From Neocallimastix lanati (nom. inval.) (Eukaryota > Neocallimastigomycota > Neocallimastigomycetes > Neocallimastigales > Neocallimastigaceae): 64,000 nt of DNA. Below are positions 37,681 through 53,007 of the stretch, piece after piece; the stretch's first letter is position 1; each line of letters begins with the position of its first letter. Location of the stretch: NCBI GenBank assembly GCA_016946835.1, contig JACVTC010000051.1, forward strand, positions 399,501 through 463,500, in the 5' to 3' direction. Below the pieces are notes generated by a model that saw only the letters and a list, made by a program, of their open reading frames with translations, did not search any database and had not been told where the DNA came from. A program made the translations under genes and the position numbers.

Positions 37681-38816
37681 TTATTTTATATAGTTATTAA
37701 AAAAAAAAAGAAACTTTAATTAGTAGCTAAAAATGAATAATTATTTGTGTAACATATAGTTAAATTAATAAATTTATAATTATTAAAGTTTGCATTCAAT
37801 ATAAAGTAAAATTAATGGACAAAATTTAATTTTAAATGAACCATAATTTGAATTAAAAAACAAAAAAATAAAATTTTTTTTGTTTTTAATTAAACCAAAT
37901 TTAAAATAATATGAAATAGAATTTATATCAAATTAAATAAAACTTTAAAATTTAAAAATTAACAATAAAAAAAAATAAAAATAAAAATTGAAAATTAAAA
38001 CTTAAGAATTTAAAATTAAAAAAAAATGCACTTCATAAGAAATATAAGAAATGCTGAAAAATAAAAAATAAATAAATAAATAAAAACAAATACTTTACAG
38101 AAAAAAGCATTAAAATAAATAATAAAAAAAAGGTTAAATAATTATATATATAATTATCAATATTTAAAAAAAAAAAAAAGAAAGATTTATAATAATAAAT
38201 TAATAAATGAAAAATTAAAGTGAATTACAATAAATACCAAATTATTATCTCTAAATGGCAAAAAAACAAAGAAAAAAATTAGAGAATTAAAATTAAAATA
38301 AACTATTGGATTTATTTATTTTTTTTTTAATTGTTATTTCATTAAATCGATTAATTTAATATTATTAATATTATTATTAATTTATAGTATTTAAAAATAA
38401 ATAATAAAATAATTAATTTAACTTCACTTTTTCCTATAATTTAAAAAAAAAAAAAACTAGAGTTGGTCTTCCAATTAATCATTTATTTATACATTTTTAA
38501 ATATTTTTTATTGAAATGCTTTTTTTTTTTTTTTTTTTAAATATTATTATTTTAATTTGGTATAATTAAATCATATAAATTAAAAAAAAAAAAAAAAACG
38601 AAATTGTATAATTTATTTTAATTAACTATAGATTAAATAAATATTTATATTCATATTATATTTATTTATATATAAAATTTGTTATATTCTATCAATCTAT
38701 TTATTTATCTATTTATTTATCCATTTATCTATTTATTTATCTATTTATTTATCTATTTATTTATCTATTTATTTATTCATTTATCTATTTATTTATCTAT
38801 TTATTTATTTATCTAT

Positions 38817-38847
<31 letters not shown>

Positions 38848-39916
38848 CAGTTTCATTATTTTTATTTACCTTTTTTTTTATAAAAAAAGAAAAAAAGGAT
38901 ATTATTTTAATTAGACCACTTTAATAACAAAATCTATCTATTCTACAGAAGATAATAATATTACTTTTTAGATCATTCTAATCTACTTTAATTCTATTAT
39001 ATATATGTGCCTTTATAATTTTATTTTAATTTATTTTTATTTTAATTTTTTATTTATTTATACAATATATATGTAATAATACGTATTATAATTGTCCAAT
39101 CCTATATATTATAAATAAATACAAGAACTAAATTATAATAATTATAGAATGAACTAAATAAATAAAAATAAAATAAAAGTAAATACATAATAATAATAAT
39201 AATAATAGAAATGAAACTAAAAATAAAAATAAAAGTAAATGAATTATACAAAAATAGTTTTATTAAATAAATAAATAAATATATAAAAATTTTATATTTC
39301 AAAAATAAGTGGAGTAACCTTTTTTTTTCTATCATCAAAAATAAATATATTTTAAAATCAATTAAAAACTTTGCCACTTCAAAGGTTAGAATACGCCATC
39401 TAAAACCATTCTTTAAAAATACCTTTTATATATATATATATATATATTAGTTGCCTTTATTAAATGATAGCTTTATACTCTAAATTTTATTAACTATATC
39501 CCCTCCATCACTGAAGTGTGTTACTTGATAAAGAAATAAATAATGAATAAAAAACAAATAAAAAATTAATACAAATTAATAAAAAGTTAGAAATTACAAA
39601 TATATATATATTATTTTTTTGGATATAAAAATAAAATAAAAATAAAAAAAAAAATAGAAATAAAAATAAAATAAAAATGGAATACAAATAAAAAAATAAA
39701 AAAAAAAAAAAAAAAAAACCTCTATTGAATATTCAGTATAATGTACCAAATAAGAAAAAATAAAAAAAAATTACAATTAAGATTTAGAATATTCATTTAA
39801 AGTTTATTGAATAATACGATATAAAAAGAAAAAAAAAATTTATTTATTTATTTTTAAATAGTATTATTAAATATGTTACCAAAAAATTTTAATCACAAAC
39901 TCTAAAATAAATATAA

Positions 39917-39971
<55 letters not shown>

Positions 39972-40513
39972 TCTGTTTGTTTGTCTATTTATTTTATTTA
40001 TTTATTTTTAAATAATGTATAAATATTTTTAACGCCATTTTTGGTACAACCTCTTTTATTTTCTACAGTGAATAAATAATAAGCATATAATAATCTTCAC
40101 TATCAACATAAACATAAATAGATAGCTATATTTATATTTAATTTATATACATAATAAATAATACTCAAGACAAAATTTATAAACAATAAAGTGTTTTTAA
40201 TCATTTGCTTTAATTTATTGATTTATTGTATATTAGCTTTTATGATGTCTTTATTTTTTTTTTTTTAAAAATAATTATATTTTTCCTACTATTTCCTTTT
40301 TTTATTTATTTTATTTTATTCAATCTGTACTTTATGTTTATATTTCAACTATTTATTTTATTTTTATAAAAAAAAAGTAGCATAATTAAAAAATTTTACT
40401 AAATTTTATTTATATATATATATATAAAGTACAAACAAATACTTAACCTTTTTAATCTAAAATTAATATTGATTTATTGATATTTAAATTAAAAAGGTTA
40501 AGTAACAATATAG

Positions 40514-40556
<43 letters not shown>

Positions 40557-41200
40557 TTATTATTATTATATTATTATTTATCAATTAAAAACTAACATTA
40601 ATTATATAATAATAATAATAATAGTAATAATAAATAGTTAATTAAAACAATATAATTCTTATTGATTAAATTATATCTTTATTCATTTAATTTTAAAAAG
40701 TTATCAATAAAGTTGTTTAATTTTATTTTATTTTTATTTTATTTGAATTATTTTATTCTTTTTTCTACTTTTTTTATATATATATATTTTTTCTACATAT
40801 TAAAATTTAATATTTATGAAATAAAATAAAATAATAAAATTTGATATTTATAATATAAAATAGGATAATAAATAATAATTTAAGATGCTTATCTTCATTT
40901 ATAATTCTTATAAAAAAAAAAAAAAAAAAAGTATTTTATTTTATAAACTATTCCTATTTCATGTATTGAATTTATATAATTATATAATTTTTTTTTTTAA
41001 TTTATATCTATATAATAACCGAGGAAAAAAAAAATAATAAAGTAATAATAATATATAATAATAATTTATAAATCATCTTTAAATCATCCTTAAAAATACT
41101 TTATTTCTCTCTCTCTCTCTCTCTCTTTTTTTTTTTTTTATTTCTAATAGAATAAAAAAAAAAATACTTATATATGAATCAATTAACTAGTACTGTCATA
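37681..41200. other. Gene-free AT-rich stretch
   Basis: Includes an ATCTATTT-type array at about 38693-38850, (TTTA)n at 39921-39972, (ATT)n at 40516-40570, a (CT)n run near 41108-41126 and many homopolymers. I see no gene. Confidence 0.55.
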
Positions 41201-41209
41201 TGAAATTAA

Positions 41210-41609
41210 TGAAACTTATTTTAGAAGATATACAAGTTAATAATAAATTTAAGGAGATTATTATTCAATAATAAAGAAGAAGTCATAATGAATATTACTA
41301 ATTTAAACTTGACAGTTGTAATGAATTCATTAAATGTTACATTAAATAATATTAATATATAATAATAAGGAATGCATTTGTGCTATATCTTTAGTTAAAA
41401 GATATTTGGTAATAGATTTAAATATAATAAAATTGAAGAAAAATAGGAAGCTATTGAGGATTCACCGATTAAGAGAATTAGAAATGATATTACTGAATAA
41501 TGTTACTACAGAGGAACCTGTGGATATGAATGGAGACATTAAATTGTTACCTTCATTTGAAAATGACAATGAAAAAACAAATAATAATAGTAATTTGGAA
41601 ACAATATTG

Positions 41610-41668
<59 letters not shown>

Positions 41669-42948
41669 GTTAAAGGATCTACTTGTGGTGGATCACAACC
41701 TAGTAGATTAACAGTATATACTAATGATGTTTGTATTGTAGATGGGTTTAATAGTAAATATTATGTTATGTTTCAAATGCAAGTTATTAATGAAATACCA
41801 ATGTTAGAAATTTTTGAATTAAGAATTTTAGAGAATTATGATACAATTCCTTTTGAATGGGATATAATGGATGATATAAATGATCCTATTTTAAATAAAT
41901 GATAGTTATAACCCCTTTGGTGTAATGAAGTTAAGTATACTTGTTGATGTTCCACAATCATTACCAGCTGATGTACAACCAACAAAAGAAAGTAATTATT
42001 AATAATAGTTCAGGTGAGGAAATATTACCGGATAGTCCATATAATACCATTGCTAAAGTGAATGTTTTATCTGCTTTGAGTAATGAGGTGTTTAATATTA
42101 ACAGTATTAAAAATTCCATCTCAAAATGCTTGTGGTTTTGGAATATCTAGAGTAGCTGTTTCATGTAGTTGGTAAACCTTTAGAAATATTGGGTAAAGAA
42201 ACAGATAATTGGATCACCCTCTGGAACTGATTCTGATAGACTTAATTTTTTTGTTGGTTATTATCTTATTACATTGAATATATTTGATATTTAAGTAAAT
42301 TGATCCAAGTAGACATCAACAATAGGGGAATCAGAAAAAAGATTTTAATATTCTTGTAAGCTAAATGTTTATCATTATAGATTATGTGATTAATATATGA
42401 GGACTTAGAACTTTTGGCATAAGTAATATTATAATCAGATAGTTTTAGCAACAGTCCCAGTCAGGAAAAATATTTTGAAATATATTTCTTAAGCTTTTTT
42501 TTTTTTTTTTAAAAGAGATATTGAAGTCCTCAACAGGAACCGAACCGAAAGAGAGTTATTATTAGTATGACTTTTCAACCAATGATCAAGTTCAGAGAAA
42601 GCTTTTAAAAATAAGCATGAAACCATCTATTTTGAAGAAAGTAAATGTTACCAATTGAACACTTTTAATTCATAAAAAAAAAAAAAAAAAGTAATATTAA
42701 CTAATATCAAATAATTATAAATTTAATATGATACTTGAATACCAATAAATAGACCTCTCATACCAGTGAGCTGATTGTTAACCATTAAAAAAAAAAAAAA
42801 AAAAGAAAGGAAAAAGATGAAAATGAATTGTCACTAGAAAATAACTGGTGATGAAGAATTTTTCTTGAAAATAAATTTATTATTACCGATTTTTTTGGAG
42901 GCTGACACCTTATGGTTTGGATTTGATCTCATGTAAACAACTCCCATT

Positions 42949-42982
<34 letters not shown>

Positions 42983-43500
42983 AGTTCCAGCTATTAATAT
43001 TCTAACTTATACAAAGATTGAAAAATGAAGAATCAGCGTTGAGATGACATGTATATATATATAAAAAAAAAAAAAGTCATTTGATATCGGATGAAGAATA
43101 ACTTTAAAGCATCGTGCTTTAGATTTATTTGATTTTTGACTTTATAATTATTTCTGTTTTTAATTGAATTTTTTGCAAGATTTCCAGTTAGCTTCAGTAG
43201 AAGGTTGAAGACCTTTAGGTGTAGTAAAGAGTAAAAAAATTTATGAAAATGTAATAAATCATTAGCAAATAGTTTAATAATAAAAATAAGAAACCCCACT
43301 TTGTTAAAAAATATTTTTATCAATATAAAAGAAAATCTTGTCACTATATATATATATTACTATAAAAATCGAAAAGTTTGTCTAATAGATGAATTCCTTA
43401 AAATCATATAAGAAAATCATAAAAAAATTTTTTTAAAAGTTATAACTATAGTGGCAAAAGCCTCTGGGAAGTTTTGCTACATTGTATTCTGAATTCATAT
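41210..43500. pseudogene. Unresolved decayed retroelement(s)
   Basis: Near-normal composition but broken frames. On the plus strand, 41406-41600 and 41666-41900 hold coding-like pieces (CGGSQPSRLTVYTNDVCIVD), split by an A tract of about 50; 41941-42150 holds another. On the minus strand, about 43480-43170, the order GFCHYSYNF, FLYDFKEFIY and TPKGLQPS resembles decayed gypsy RT (PFGLCNAPATFQ, YLDDIL, KGLQP), and LKLSDYNITYA near 42440 resembles the RNase H end. Two relics in opposite orientation are possible. The family of the plus-strand piece is not recognised. Confidence 0.4.
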
Positions 43501-43622
43501 TGAAAAAGAATGACTGAAATTTTTATGGTATAATTGCAAAAACTGTTTATTCGAATGAAAAATGTAGTTGAACATTCTTGCTAAAAAAAATTTTTTTTTA
43601 TAATAAATTATTTCTTAAATTA

Positions 43623-43655
<33 letters not shown>

Positions 43656-43741
43656 AATAAAATTAATATTAACTGATTAATAAATGTTAAACAACTTATG
43701 TTAATAATTGATAAAAAATAATTAAATGCAAAATTGAATAG

Positions 43742-43806
<65 letters not shown>

Positions 43807-44255
43807 TATATAAAAAGAAACATGAAATAAGAAAAATTTTATATGTAATACAGTAAAAAAAGAGAACAGCAAAAAAAAAAAAAATAGAAAAAGAAAAAGA
43901 AAAAGAAAAAGAAAAGGAAAAGGAAAAAGAAAAAGAATAAAATTTTTTTTTAAAAAAAAAAAAATACATTGATTCACTGACTTGGCTATTACAAGTAACT
44001 AAATATAAATATATATATATATATATGTATATATGAATATAGAAAGTGAAAAAAAAAAAAAAAAAAAAAAATTAAATATAAAATATAATAATATAAAATA
44101 TCGATATAAAGAAAAAACATATACATATTATTTATATAGAAGTTAGTTTGAAAAAAAATATATATTTTTTTTAAAATTAAATGTATTAAATAAAATTATT
44201 CTTAAAAATAATAATAATAATAATAATAACAATAATAATAATAATAATAACATTT

Positions 44256-44287
<32 letters not shown>

Positions 44288-44610
44288 TTATAATTTGGTT
44301 CAAAATAAAAGGTACGTAATAATCCAAAATCCAACTATTAAGATTGCTATCTTTTATCTTATTTTATTTTATTTTATTTTTTTTTTTTTATTCTAAAAGA
44401 AAATAAAAATTAAATAAATTTAAAATGATAATTTTATTTTATTTAATATAATTTATTTATTTTTATTTTTATTTTTATTTTGTATTTTTTTTTTATTTTT
44501 TATTTTTTATTTCTTATTTTTGTTTTTATTATTATTATTATTATTTTTTTTTTTTTTAAAAAAAAAAAAAAAACAATTGTATGAAAATATTAATTATATA
44601 ATTTATGAGT
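43501..44610. other. AT-rich 3' flank of the macro-domain gene
   Basis: Contains an A tract of about 57 at 43747-43803, an (AAAAAG)n-like purine run at 43885-43935, AAT repeats at 44206-44250 and (TTTA)n. No gene seen; open frames here are homopolymer shadows. Confidence 0.55.
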
Positions 44611-45125
44611 TTATTTCTCTGGGAAAAAAGTTCTTAAATTATCAAGATATAATTTATTATCGACTGGCAAAAATACACAAAATATAATTTTATCAACCTA
44701 ATTAATTTTTATATAAAGAGAGTTGTATATTGATTAAAAAAATAAAATAAAAATAAAATAAAATAAAAAAAAAAAAAAAAAAAAGAATTAGTATTATTTA
44801 GTATTATTTAAAATAAATAAGAAATAATTTCTAAATAATTTCTAAATAATTTCTAATTTTTCCTTTTCTTTATTATTATTATTATTATTATTATTATAAT
44901 TTTATTTTTTTTTTTATTTAATTATTTTTTTTTTTTTTTTTAAAAAAAAGTACCTTTTCCTTATTGTTATTTGTATCGAGCCATTCTCTGACAGTTTTTA
45001 AAGCAATATTACAAGCTAAATCATTGGGAAAACCGTAAATACCGGTTGAAATACAATTGAAAGCCTTTAATTCATTAACATATATTATTATTTTTATTAT
45101 TTTTTTTTTATTTTTTAAATTTTGT

Positions 45126-45174
<49 letters not shown>

Positions 45175-45841
45175 TAATAAGATACAAATTAATAATAAAT
45201 TAATATTAATTAATTAATAAATAAATAAATATTATTTAAATTAGTTATAGTTTATTATTATATTTATTTTTTTTATCTTTCCCTTTTTTTCTGTTTAATT
45301 ATTGGTTATATTTTTACTTACAATGGATTTTAAATTATTTTCAACTAATACATCTAAGCAGCGACGATAACAACTTTTTAAAGCTTCACCATTATTATCG
45401 GTTGGACCAACAGTATGAATAACATGTTTTGCTGGTAAATTGTAGCCTTTATTAAATAATTAAATTTTAGATTTTTTTTTTTTTTTTTAAAATATATATA
45501 CATATATATATATATTTAATATTTAATATTTAATATTTATTCTATTATGATTAAGTTATTTATTTAATTTATCAATTTAGTTTTTTTTTTTTTTTAAAAA
45601 AAAAAATGGATGATACCTTTTGTTATGACAGCATCACCGGTATAACATCCACCAATTTTTCTACATTCCTCATATAATTCAGGTCCAGCTCTTGAATGAA
45701 TAGCACCACAGACTTGTAATTTGAAATAAAATAAAATTAATGCAAATTAATTTATATTTATAATATATATATATAAGAAAAATAAGTTTTCATAAAATTC
45801 AATATCAGTTTAATAATTTTGAATTTTAAAATGCTCAAAAT

Positions 45842-45876
<35 letters not shown>

Positions 45877-46516
45877 ACCTCCACCACCTGGTAATAAACG
45901 TTTATTAGCAGCATTAACGATAGCATCGACTGCTAATGTAGTGATATCACCTTTCCTATTTTCATTTTAACAAAATAAATAAAAAATTATATATAATTTT
46001 TTTTTTTATTGTTAAATTATGTTTTTTTTAATAATATCAATATTATTTAAGTTAATATCATTTTATACATATAAAGAACTATAATGAACTACTTTTTTTA
46101 TTAAAACTAATTAAATTAATGTTATAGCAAAGACAAAATGATTTTTTTTTTTTTTTTGCAGCAATTTAATTTATACTTGAAATAAATTTATATATATATG
46201 ATAATTAATAAATATTTACCATACTTCAACAATTTTATTAATAGCTTTATCGACTTTTGCTGTAAAAATATAGAAATAAAAATAAATTAATATGTATTTT
46301 TTTTTTTTAAAAAAAAGGTACACATTTATATATATTATTTATTGTTATAAAATTTTAGTAAGTTGAAAAAAAAAAGAAAAAAAGTCTTATAACAATAAAT
46401 AATATATATAAATGTATACCTTTTTTTTCAACTTACTAATCATATTATATCCTTGTGTTCTTATTATTACCAAATCCTTGATTTTCATCTGGTATATATG
46501 TTGGAGTATCTGTCAT
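44611..46516 (-). CDS. Macro-domain protein (ADP-ribose binding/hydrolase type)
   Basis: Macro domains bind ADP-ribose; the MacroD-type clade removes mono-ADP-ribose or the acetyl group of O-acetyl-ADP-ribose. Seven exons (46516-46471, 46259-46220, 45955-45879, 45712-45617, 45446-45322, 45064-44954, 44697-44611) join in frame to 193 residues, the size of a lone macro domain. Hallmarks: [17 protein letters not shown], then [17 protein letters not shown] (nucleotide loop with catalytic-type Asn and Gly-rich turn), [20 protein letters not shown], and [13 protein letters not shown] (second phosphate loop). The C-terminus is [17 protein letters not shown]. All introns are short except intron 1 (211 bp), which holds a large inverted repeat. 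A copy of exon 2 with its flanks lies 1.9 kb upstream. Confidence 0.93.
46320..46432. repeat. Large inverted repeat in intron 1 of the macro-domain gene
   Basis: TACACATTTATATATATTAT plus TTATTGTTATAA on the left pairs with TTATAACAATAAATAATATA plus TATAAATGTATA on the right, about 33 bp per arm with one mismatch. The loop holds TAGTAAGTTG and A tracts. The related copy at 48250-48310 keeps a similar dyad. Confidence 0.8.
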
Positions 46517-48044
46517 TATTATATACAATAATAATTTTTATTACTGCTTAAACTTTATATTTTTTTTATGTTAATTATTCCAAAATTTATCAGATTTTTA
46601 TTATTAAATTAAGAATATAATTTTATTCTGCTATATAAAGATTGAATATTAACAGAGCTTTAATTGAATATTTTATAAGAATATAAAACAAAAACAAAAA
46701 AAAAAAAAAAAAAAAAAGTAATGAAAAAAGAAATAAAAATTTAAATATTTATAAATATATTAATTATCAATATACAATTATTAATTATATTTAAATGTAA
46801 TGAATATATGATAAAATTATATTAAAAAATTATTTAGTTAAAAATTTATATTATTTAATAAATTTTAGAGTTTATATTATTAAAAATGATTATTAAAATT
46901 ATTATAAGATGATTTTATTATTTGTACTTTCTTTTTTTTTACTTTGTTTTATAAAGTCTTTCAAAGTCTTTCAATTTTGTAATGATATCTTTATTATTAT
47001 AATAATTTATTTATAATTATTATGAAAAAAAGTTTTTCAATTATATATATTTTATTTAATATTTATAAAAATATATATAATTATAATAATAATTACCAAC
47101 TTTAATGTTACTTTTTAATAATTTGTAATTAATATATTTTATATATATATATATATTTTAATATTTATATATAAATTAAATAATTATTAAATAATAATAG
47201 TTATCATATCAATAAATAAAAAGGTTTTAATATATTCTATTTATAATTATAAAATGAAAATATAAATCATTAATTTTAATAGAAAATTTATTGTAGTGAA
47301 GCAAGTTATAATAAAAATTTACACGGATATATTATAAAGAATCCAAATATTAAAAAAATGTAATTATAATAATACTAAAGTTTGCTCGAAAAAAGTTACT
47401 CTATATTGTAAAGAAGTTGCAGACATATATACTAAAGAATTAAAAAAAATTTAAGAAATTAAAAAAAGAAAATGAACAAAAAACAATAAGAAACTTTCTG
47501 GAACCATTAGACTATTCATGTTATATTGTTGAAAATATTGTGTTTAAAACATTTTGATATTTAAAAGATATAAAATATTATAGATTAAAGTTTAAAAAAA
47601 ATAGAAAGTTAAGAATAAATATATGCAGACTTATATACAAACCGAAAGATTTTTAATAGGTTTTGTTAGGGAAGAAAATTGATGGTATTAAATTATTTTA
47701 AATTTTAATAGTTAAAAATATTATAGTTATAAATTTATATTCTGAAATAAAAATTAATCCTATTTTGAAATAAAATATTTTGTATAATGGTATATTTTAA
47801 AATTAACAACTTCATATACTTTTTTAAAGTCCTAATTATTATCATTACAGCTGTATTTGAAATTTTTATGTTAACTATATGTATAGTCTTTTAATATAAA
47901 ATAAATATATTTTTTTTTTTATATTATCATAAGTAATTTTAAATTAAATTAATTATAAAACATTTTAAAAACTTGATGACATATTTTCATCTTTTCATCC
48001 ATATTTCCTCTATATAACCAATAATTAAAATAATATTAATTTAA
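46517..48044. other. Gene-free stretch upstream of the macro-domain gene
   Basis: At about 47400-47640 on the plus strand a broken frame with protein-like composition (KTIRNFLEPLDYSCYIVENI) suggests an old pseudogene of unknown origin. The rest is AT-rich. Confidence 0.4.
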
Positions 48045-48356
48045 TTAAAATTAATTAAAGTAAATTAATGTTACAGCAAAAACAAAACAGTTTTTATGCT
48101 GCAATTTAATTTAATACTTGAAATAAATTTATATATATAATAATAAATAAATATTTATCGTACTTCAACAATCTTATTAATAACTTTATCGACTTGTACT
48201 GTAAATAATATAGAAATAAAAATAAATAAATATCTCTCTTTTTTTTTTTTTTTAAAAAAAAAAGTTATAAATTTATATATATAATAATATATATAAATTT
48301 ATTGTTATAAAACTATTTTTTTTTTTTTTTTTTTTTTTAACTTACTGATCATATTC
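48045..48356 (-). pseudogene. Duplicated fragment of the macro-domain gene (exon 2 and flanks)
   Basis: Aligns with 46100-46450 from ATTAATGTTA.AGCAAA.ACAAAA through AACTTACT.ATCATATT. The exon 2 copy (about 48198-48159) keeps its ACAG acceptor and an open QVDKVINKIVEV reading, but the donor is CGATAAAT instead of TGGTAAAT, so the GT is lost. No other exons follow, so it is a dead segmental duplicate. Divergence is mainly in A/T runs. Confidence 0.8.
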
Positions 48357-48406
48357 AATTTAAATTATTTTATATATTATAAAGAAAAGAGAAAACAAAA
48401 CAAAAC

Positions 48407-48437
<31 letters not shown>

Positions 48438-48602
48438 ACAAAAAAAAAAAAAAAAAAAAAAAGATATTCAATATTTTATTTTATAGGAAAAAAAAAAAAA
48501 ATAATTTTCTATTATTATTATTATTAAAATAAAGAATATCGCACAATTTAGAAAATTTTATGGACTATTGTTATGTAGAATTAGTATTCATAAATGAAAT
48601 AA

Positions 48603-48634
<32 letters not shown>

Positions 48635-48975
48635 TTGCTATTTAGTAAAAAAAAAACAATAATATTATTAATAAAAGAGCTATTGATTAAAAAAATTATC
48701 AAATAATAATTATAATAAAGCTTAATAAACTTGACATAACTATAAATAATAATTTTAAATAGTTTATATTTCTTTTTTTTATTAATTTTTTTAAACGTTA
48801 ATATCTATGGAACTAAATTACAAATAACAATACTATTTAATAATAAAAAACTGAAAATTATTTATACAATTCCTTTTTTTTTTTCATAAACTTTTTACAT
48901 AGACTTTTAAAACATTTTAAAATAATAAAAAACAAACAAATAAATAAATAATTAATAAATTAATAAATAAATTAA

Positions 48976-49006
<31 letters not shown>

Positions 49007-49348
49007 AATAGAGTATTGACAAAAAAATATATTTATATTTTTTTATTTTTTATTTTTTTATTTTTTATTTTTTTTTTTTCTTTTAATTTTATTTTATTTC
49101 TTAATACAATATTTCAAACTTTTAAATTTTTTAAAAGGTCTTGTAATATTTTTTTTTTAATTAATTCTATTTTTTTTTTAATGATGAATAAACATGTTGA
49201 TATTTCTTTATTACAAATGCAATTGATATTTTTTTTATTTTAATCTTGGTTTTTAACTTTTTAGTTTTAATTTTTAGTTTTTAGTTTTTATTTTTAATTT
49301 CTTTCTTAAATGAATTATTTCTTTAAGTATTTGAAATTTACTATTTAT
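48357..49348. other. AT-rich 3' flank of LC8
   Basis: Holds a (CAAAA)n run at about 48396-48440, (AT)n near 48610, (AAAT)n at 48937-49005 and T-rich DNA whose long open frame (49016-49243) is a composition artefact. Confidence 0.5.
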
Positions 49349-50238
<890 letters not shown>

Positions 50239-52976
50239 TTTCGTTTATTTTAAATTATTCAATAAATAAAAAATATGGAGGGTTATCTACAATATCGAAA
50301 AAAAAAGGATTTTGGATTACTTTAATAAGTTTTCTCTTTTTTTTTTTTTTCTAATTTAGATTAAAAAAAATAAAAGAATTTATTTTTAAATAAGAAAAAA
50401 ATTTTTTAAAAAAAAAATAAATCAATATAACAAAACAAAAATAATAAATAAATAATAAAATAAAATAATAAATTTTATAATAAATAAAAGAATTAAACTT
50501 ATGAATATAAATAGATATAATATATTATATTATAATTATAATATATATTAAAATACATAATAATTAATTTCCTATATATATAAATTTTATTTTTATTATT
50601 ATTAATTATATAAAATTAAATACTTGACTATATTTGTTTTATTTATTTATTTAATTATTATAGTACATTTATTTAATTTTACTATAGTTCATTTATTTAA
50701 TTTACTTATATGATGTATTTTATATATTTATTATTTATATATTTATTACTTATTATTTATTATTTATTACTTATTATTTATTATTTATTATTTATTATTT
50801 ATTATTTATTATTTATTATTTATTATTTATTATTTATTATTTATTATTTATTATTTATTATCACTACGTTTATTATACATTCATTAAAAAAAAAGATTTT
50901 CATATGGTTTAATAAAGAAGAAAAAAAAAATGTATTAAAATTCAATACATTATTTAAAGAATCCATTTCAATTTAATTACATTATTTTAATATAAAATGT
51001 ATAAAAAAAAAAACAGGAATATTAAAATGAATAAAGTGAATATTACATGAATTGAATCCAATATGTAAAACAGATGAATATTAATATAAAAATAATTAAT
51101 AAACTTTTTATTTATTCATGGATAAAAAAAAATTTCTTTTAATTATTATTAATAATAAATGAAAAATAGAATTAATAATTAAATATTTATATTAATTTTT
51201 TATATTAATTATAATTTATTTTAGTTTTTTTTTTATATATATTCATAATTAATATATTTATTCAATTACAATCTTCTTTTTTCTTCTTTTTTTTTTTTTT
51301 TATTTAATAATTATTATTTAATTATTTTTTATTAGTGATTATTTATTATTTATTAATAATTACTTACTAGTTATTAGTTAAATGATAAATAAATAGAAAT
51401 AGACAAATAATAATTAAAAATTACTATTAATTATTAATTATTTATTATTATAACAACTATTATTTATTTTATTAATAACTGTTATTTATTATTAAAATAT
51501 TTTATTTTTTTATTTATTTAATTTCCTATAATTAAAAATTATTAAGTTTAAATAAACTTTTCCAATTTTTTCAAACTATTAATACATAAAATATATTTAA
51601 TTAATAAAGTAATTTAGAATAATAAAAATTAAAATATTAATATTTTTATACTTACTATAAAAAAAATAAAACATATCATGTACTTAAAGTACTTTTAAAC
51701 AATTTTATTTTTCATATAAAATATTAAAACAAGAAAAAGTTAACTACAATCTAAAAAATCAGTATAAAACAGTTATCATTTAAAAAAATGAATATAATGA
51801 ATAAAAATTATCATTTAAAAAAATGAATATAATTGATACCAAAATATATTTCATAGATTTATTTTGATATTTAATGATTAAAATTATATATTGTTTAAAT
51901 TTTTTTTTAAATTCAGACTTATAATGGGTTAGGTTTTGTTTATTTATTTATCATTTGCAATTTTATTAATTATTTAAAAATTTTTTATATTTTATTATTT
52001 TATTTTATTTTATTTTTATTTTTATTTTTTTTACTTTTATTTAATTTTATATAATAATTTAAAATTTTTTGTTTAAATAAATTTTAAAAAAAACATTATT
52101 TATTATATATAAAAAAAATAATTAATGATATGAAAATTTTATATGTTAAAAAGTATCATTCCTTATTATTAGTATAATATACTAATAATAAAGGAAAGTA
52201 GTTTTTGCAACAAATTTTTTTTTTTTTTTTAAATATATAGGATATAAATATATATAAATATGGATAATATATATAATATATATATTATTATTAATTAATA
52301 AACAATAAAACAATAAATAAACTTTTTTTAATTTTATGAAATTAACTTAAAAATATTTTTTTTTTAGAAAAAAAAAAATTGAAAATTTAATATAAAATAA
52401 ATATTAATTTATTTTATTTCTTTGTTTATGTTATAAAATTTTTAGATATTACATTATAATAAAAAAGAATATAAATTTCATTTTTAAAAATTATAATATA
52501 TAGATAAAGGAAATGATTAAATTCAATGTCTATATCTAATAAATAGTTTTTTAATGTTTATAATAATAACTTTTTTATATATCAAAAAATTTAATCGTTT
52601 CATAATACTTCTTGCTATTTAATATTAATAATTTTTGAGTATTATTGATTTGTTGTTTTTTTATTATTTATTATTATATTTTTTAGTTATTATTTAATGA
52701 CTTCATTTTATTAATATAGAAATAATTCCTAATTTAAATTATAACATAATTTTTTAAACTTTGTAAATTGATGATTTGCTTAATTTTTTAAAATCTTTAA
52801 TGTTTTAAGAAAAATTAATTTAGCAAATATATATATATGTATTTTAATTACAATGAATAAAAATAGAAATTATTAATTATATAATAAATTAGAATTTATT
52901 ATATAATTAATAAAAAAAAAATAAAATATTTGTAATTTGAAATTAAAAATTTATTGTAGTTAAGAAATTTGATATA

Positions 52977-52992
<16 letters not shown>
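50239..52992. other. AT-rich gene-free stretch
   Basis: The LC8 upstream region, then a TTATTTA/TTACTTA heptamer array (50725-50858), and low-complexity DNA. An inverted pair near 52160-52190 (CCTTATTATTAGTATA and TATACTAATAATAAAGG) could form a hairpin. No gene supported. Confidence 0.5.
50725..50858. repeat. TTATTTA heptamer array
   Basis: About 18 heptamers, with TTACTTA variants near the start; the YLLFII-type frame across it is a repeat artefact. Confidence 0.9.

Positions 52993-53007
<15 letters not shown>

Noticed and set aside
38679-38924. 81-residue frame with FIYLSIYL repeats
   Set aside because: ATCTATTT/TTTA array; the only non-repeat part is a short Lys-rich tail.
43598-43977. 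Two overlapping Phe/Ser-rich frames
   Set aside because: Poly(A) and (AAAAAG)n tracts read on the minus strand; a membrane protein call would be spurious.
48045-48356. Alternative first exons of the macro-domain gene
   Set aside because: The donor GT is destroyed and no upstream ATG exon is present, so a decayed duplicate is more likely.
50710-50976. YYLLFIIYYLL frame
   Set aside because: TTATTTA heptamer repeat.
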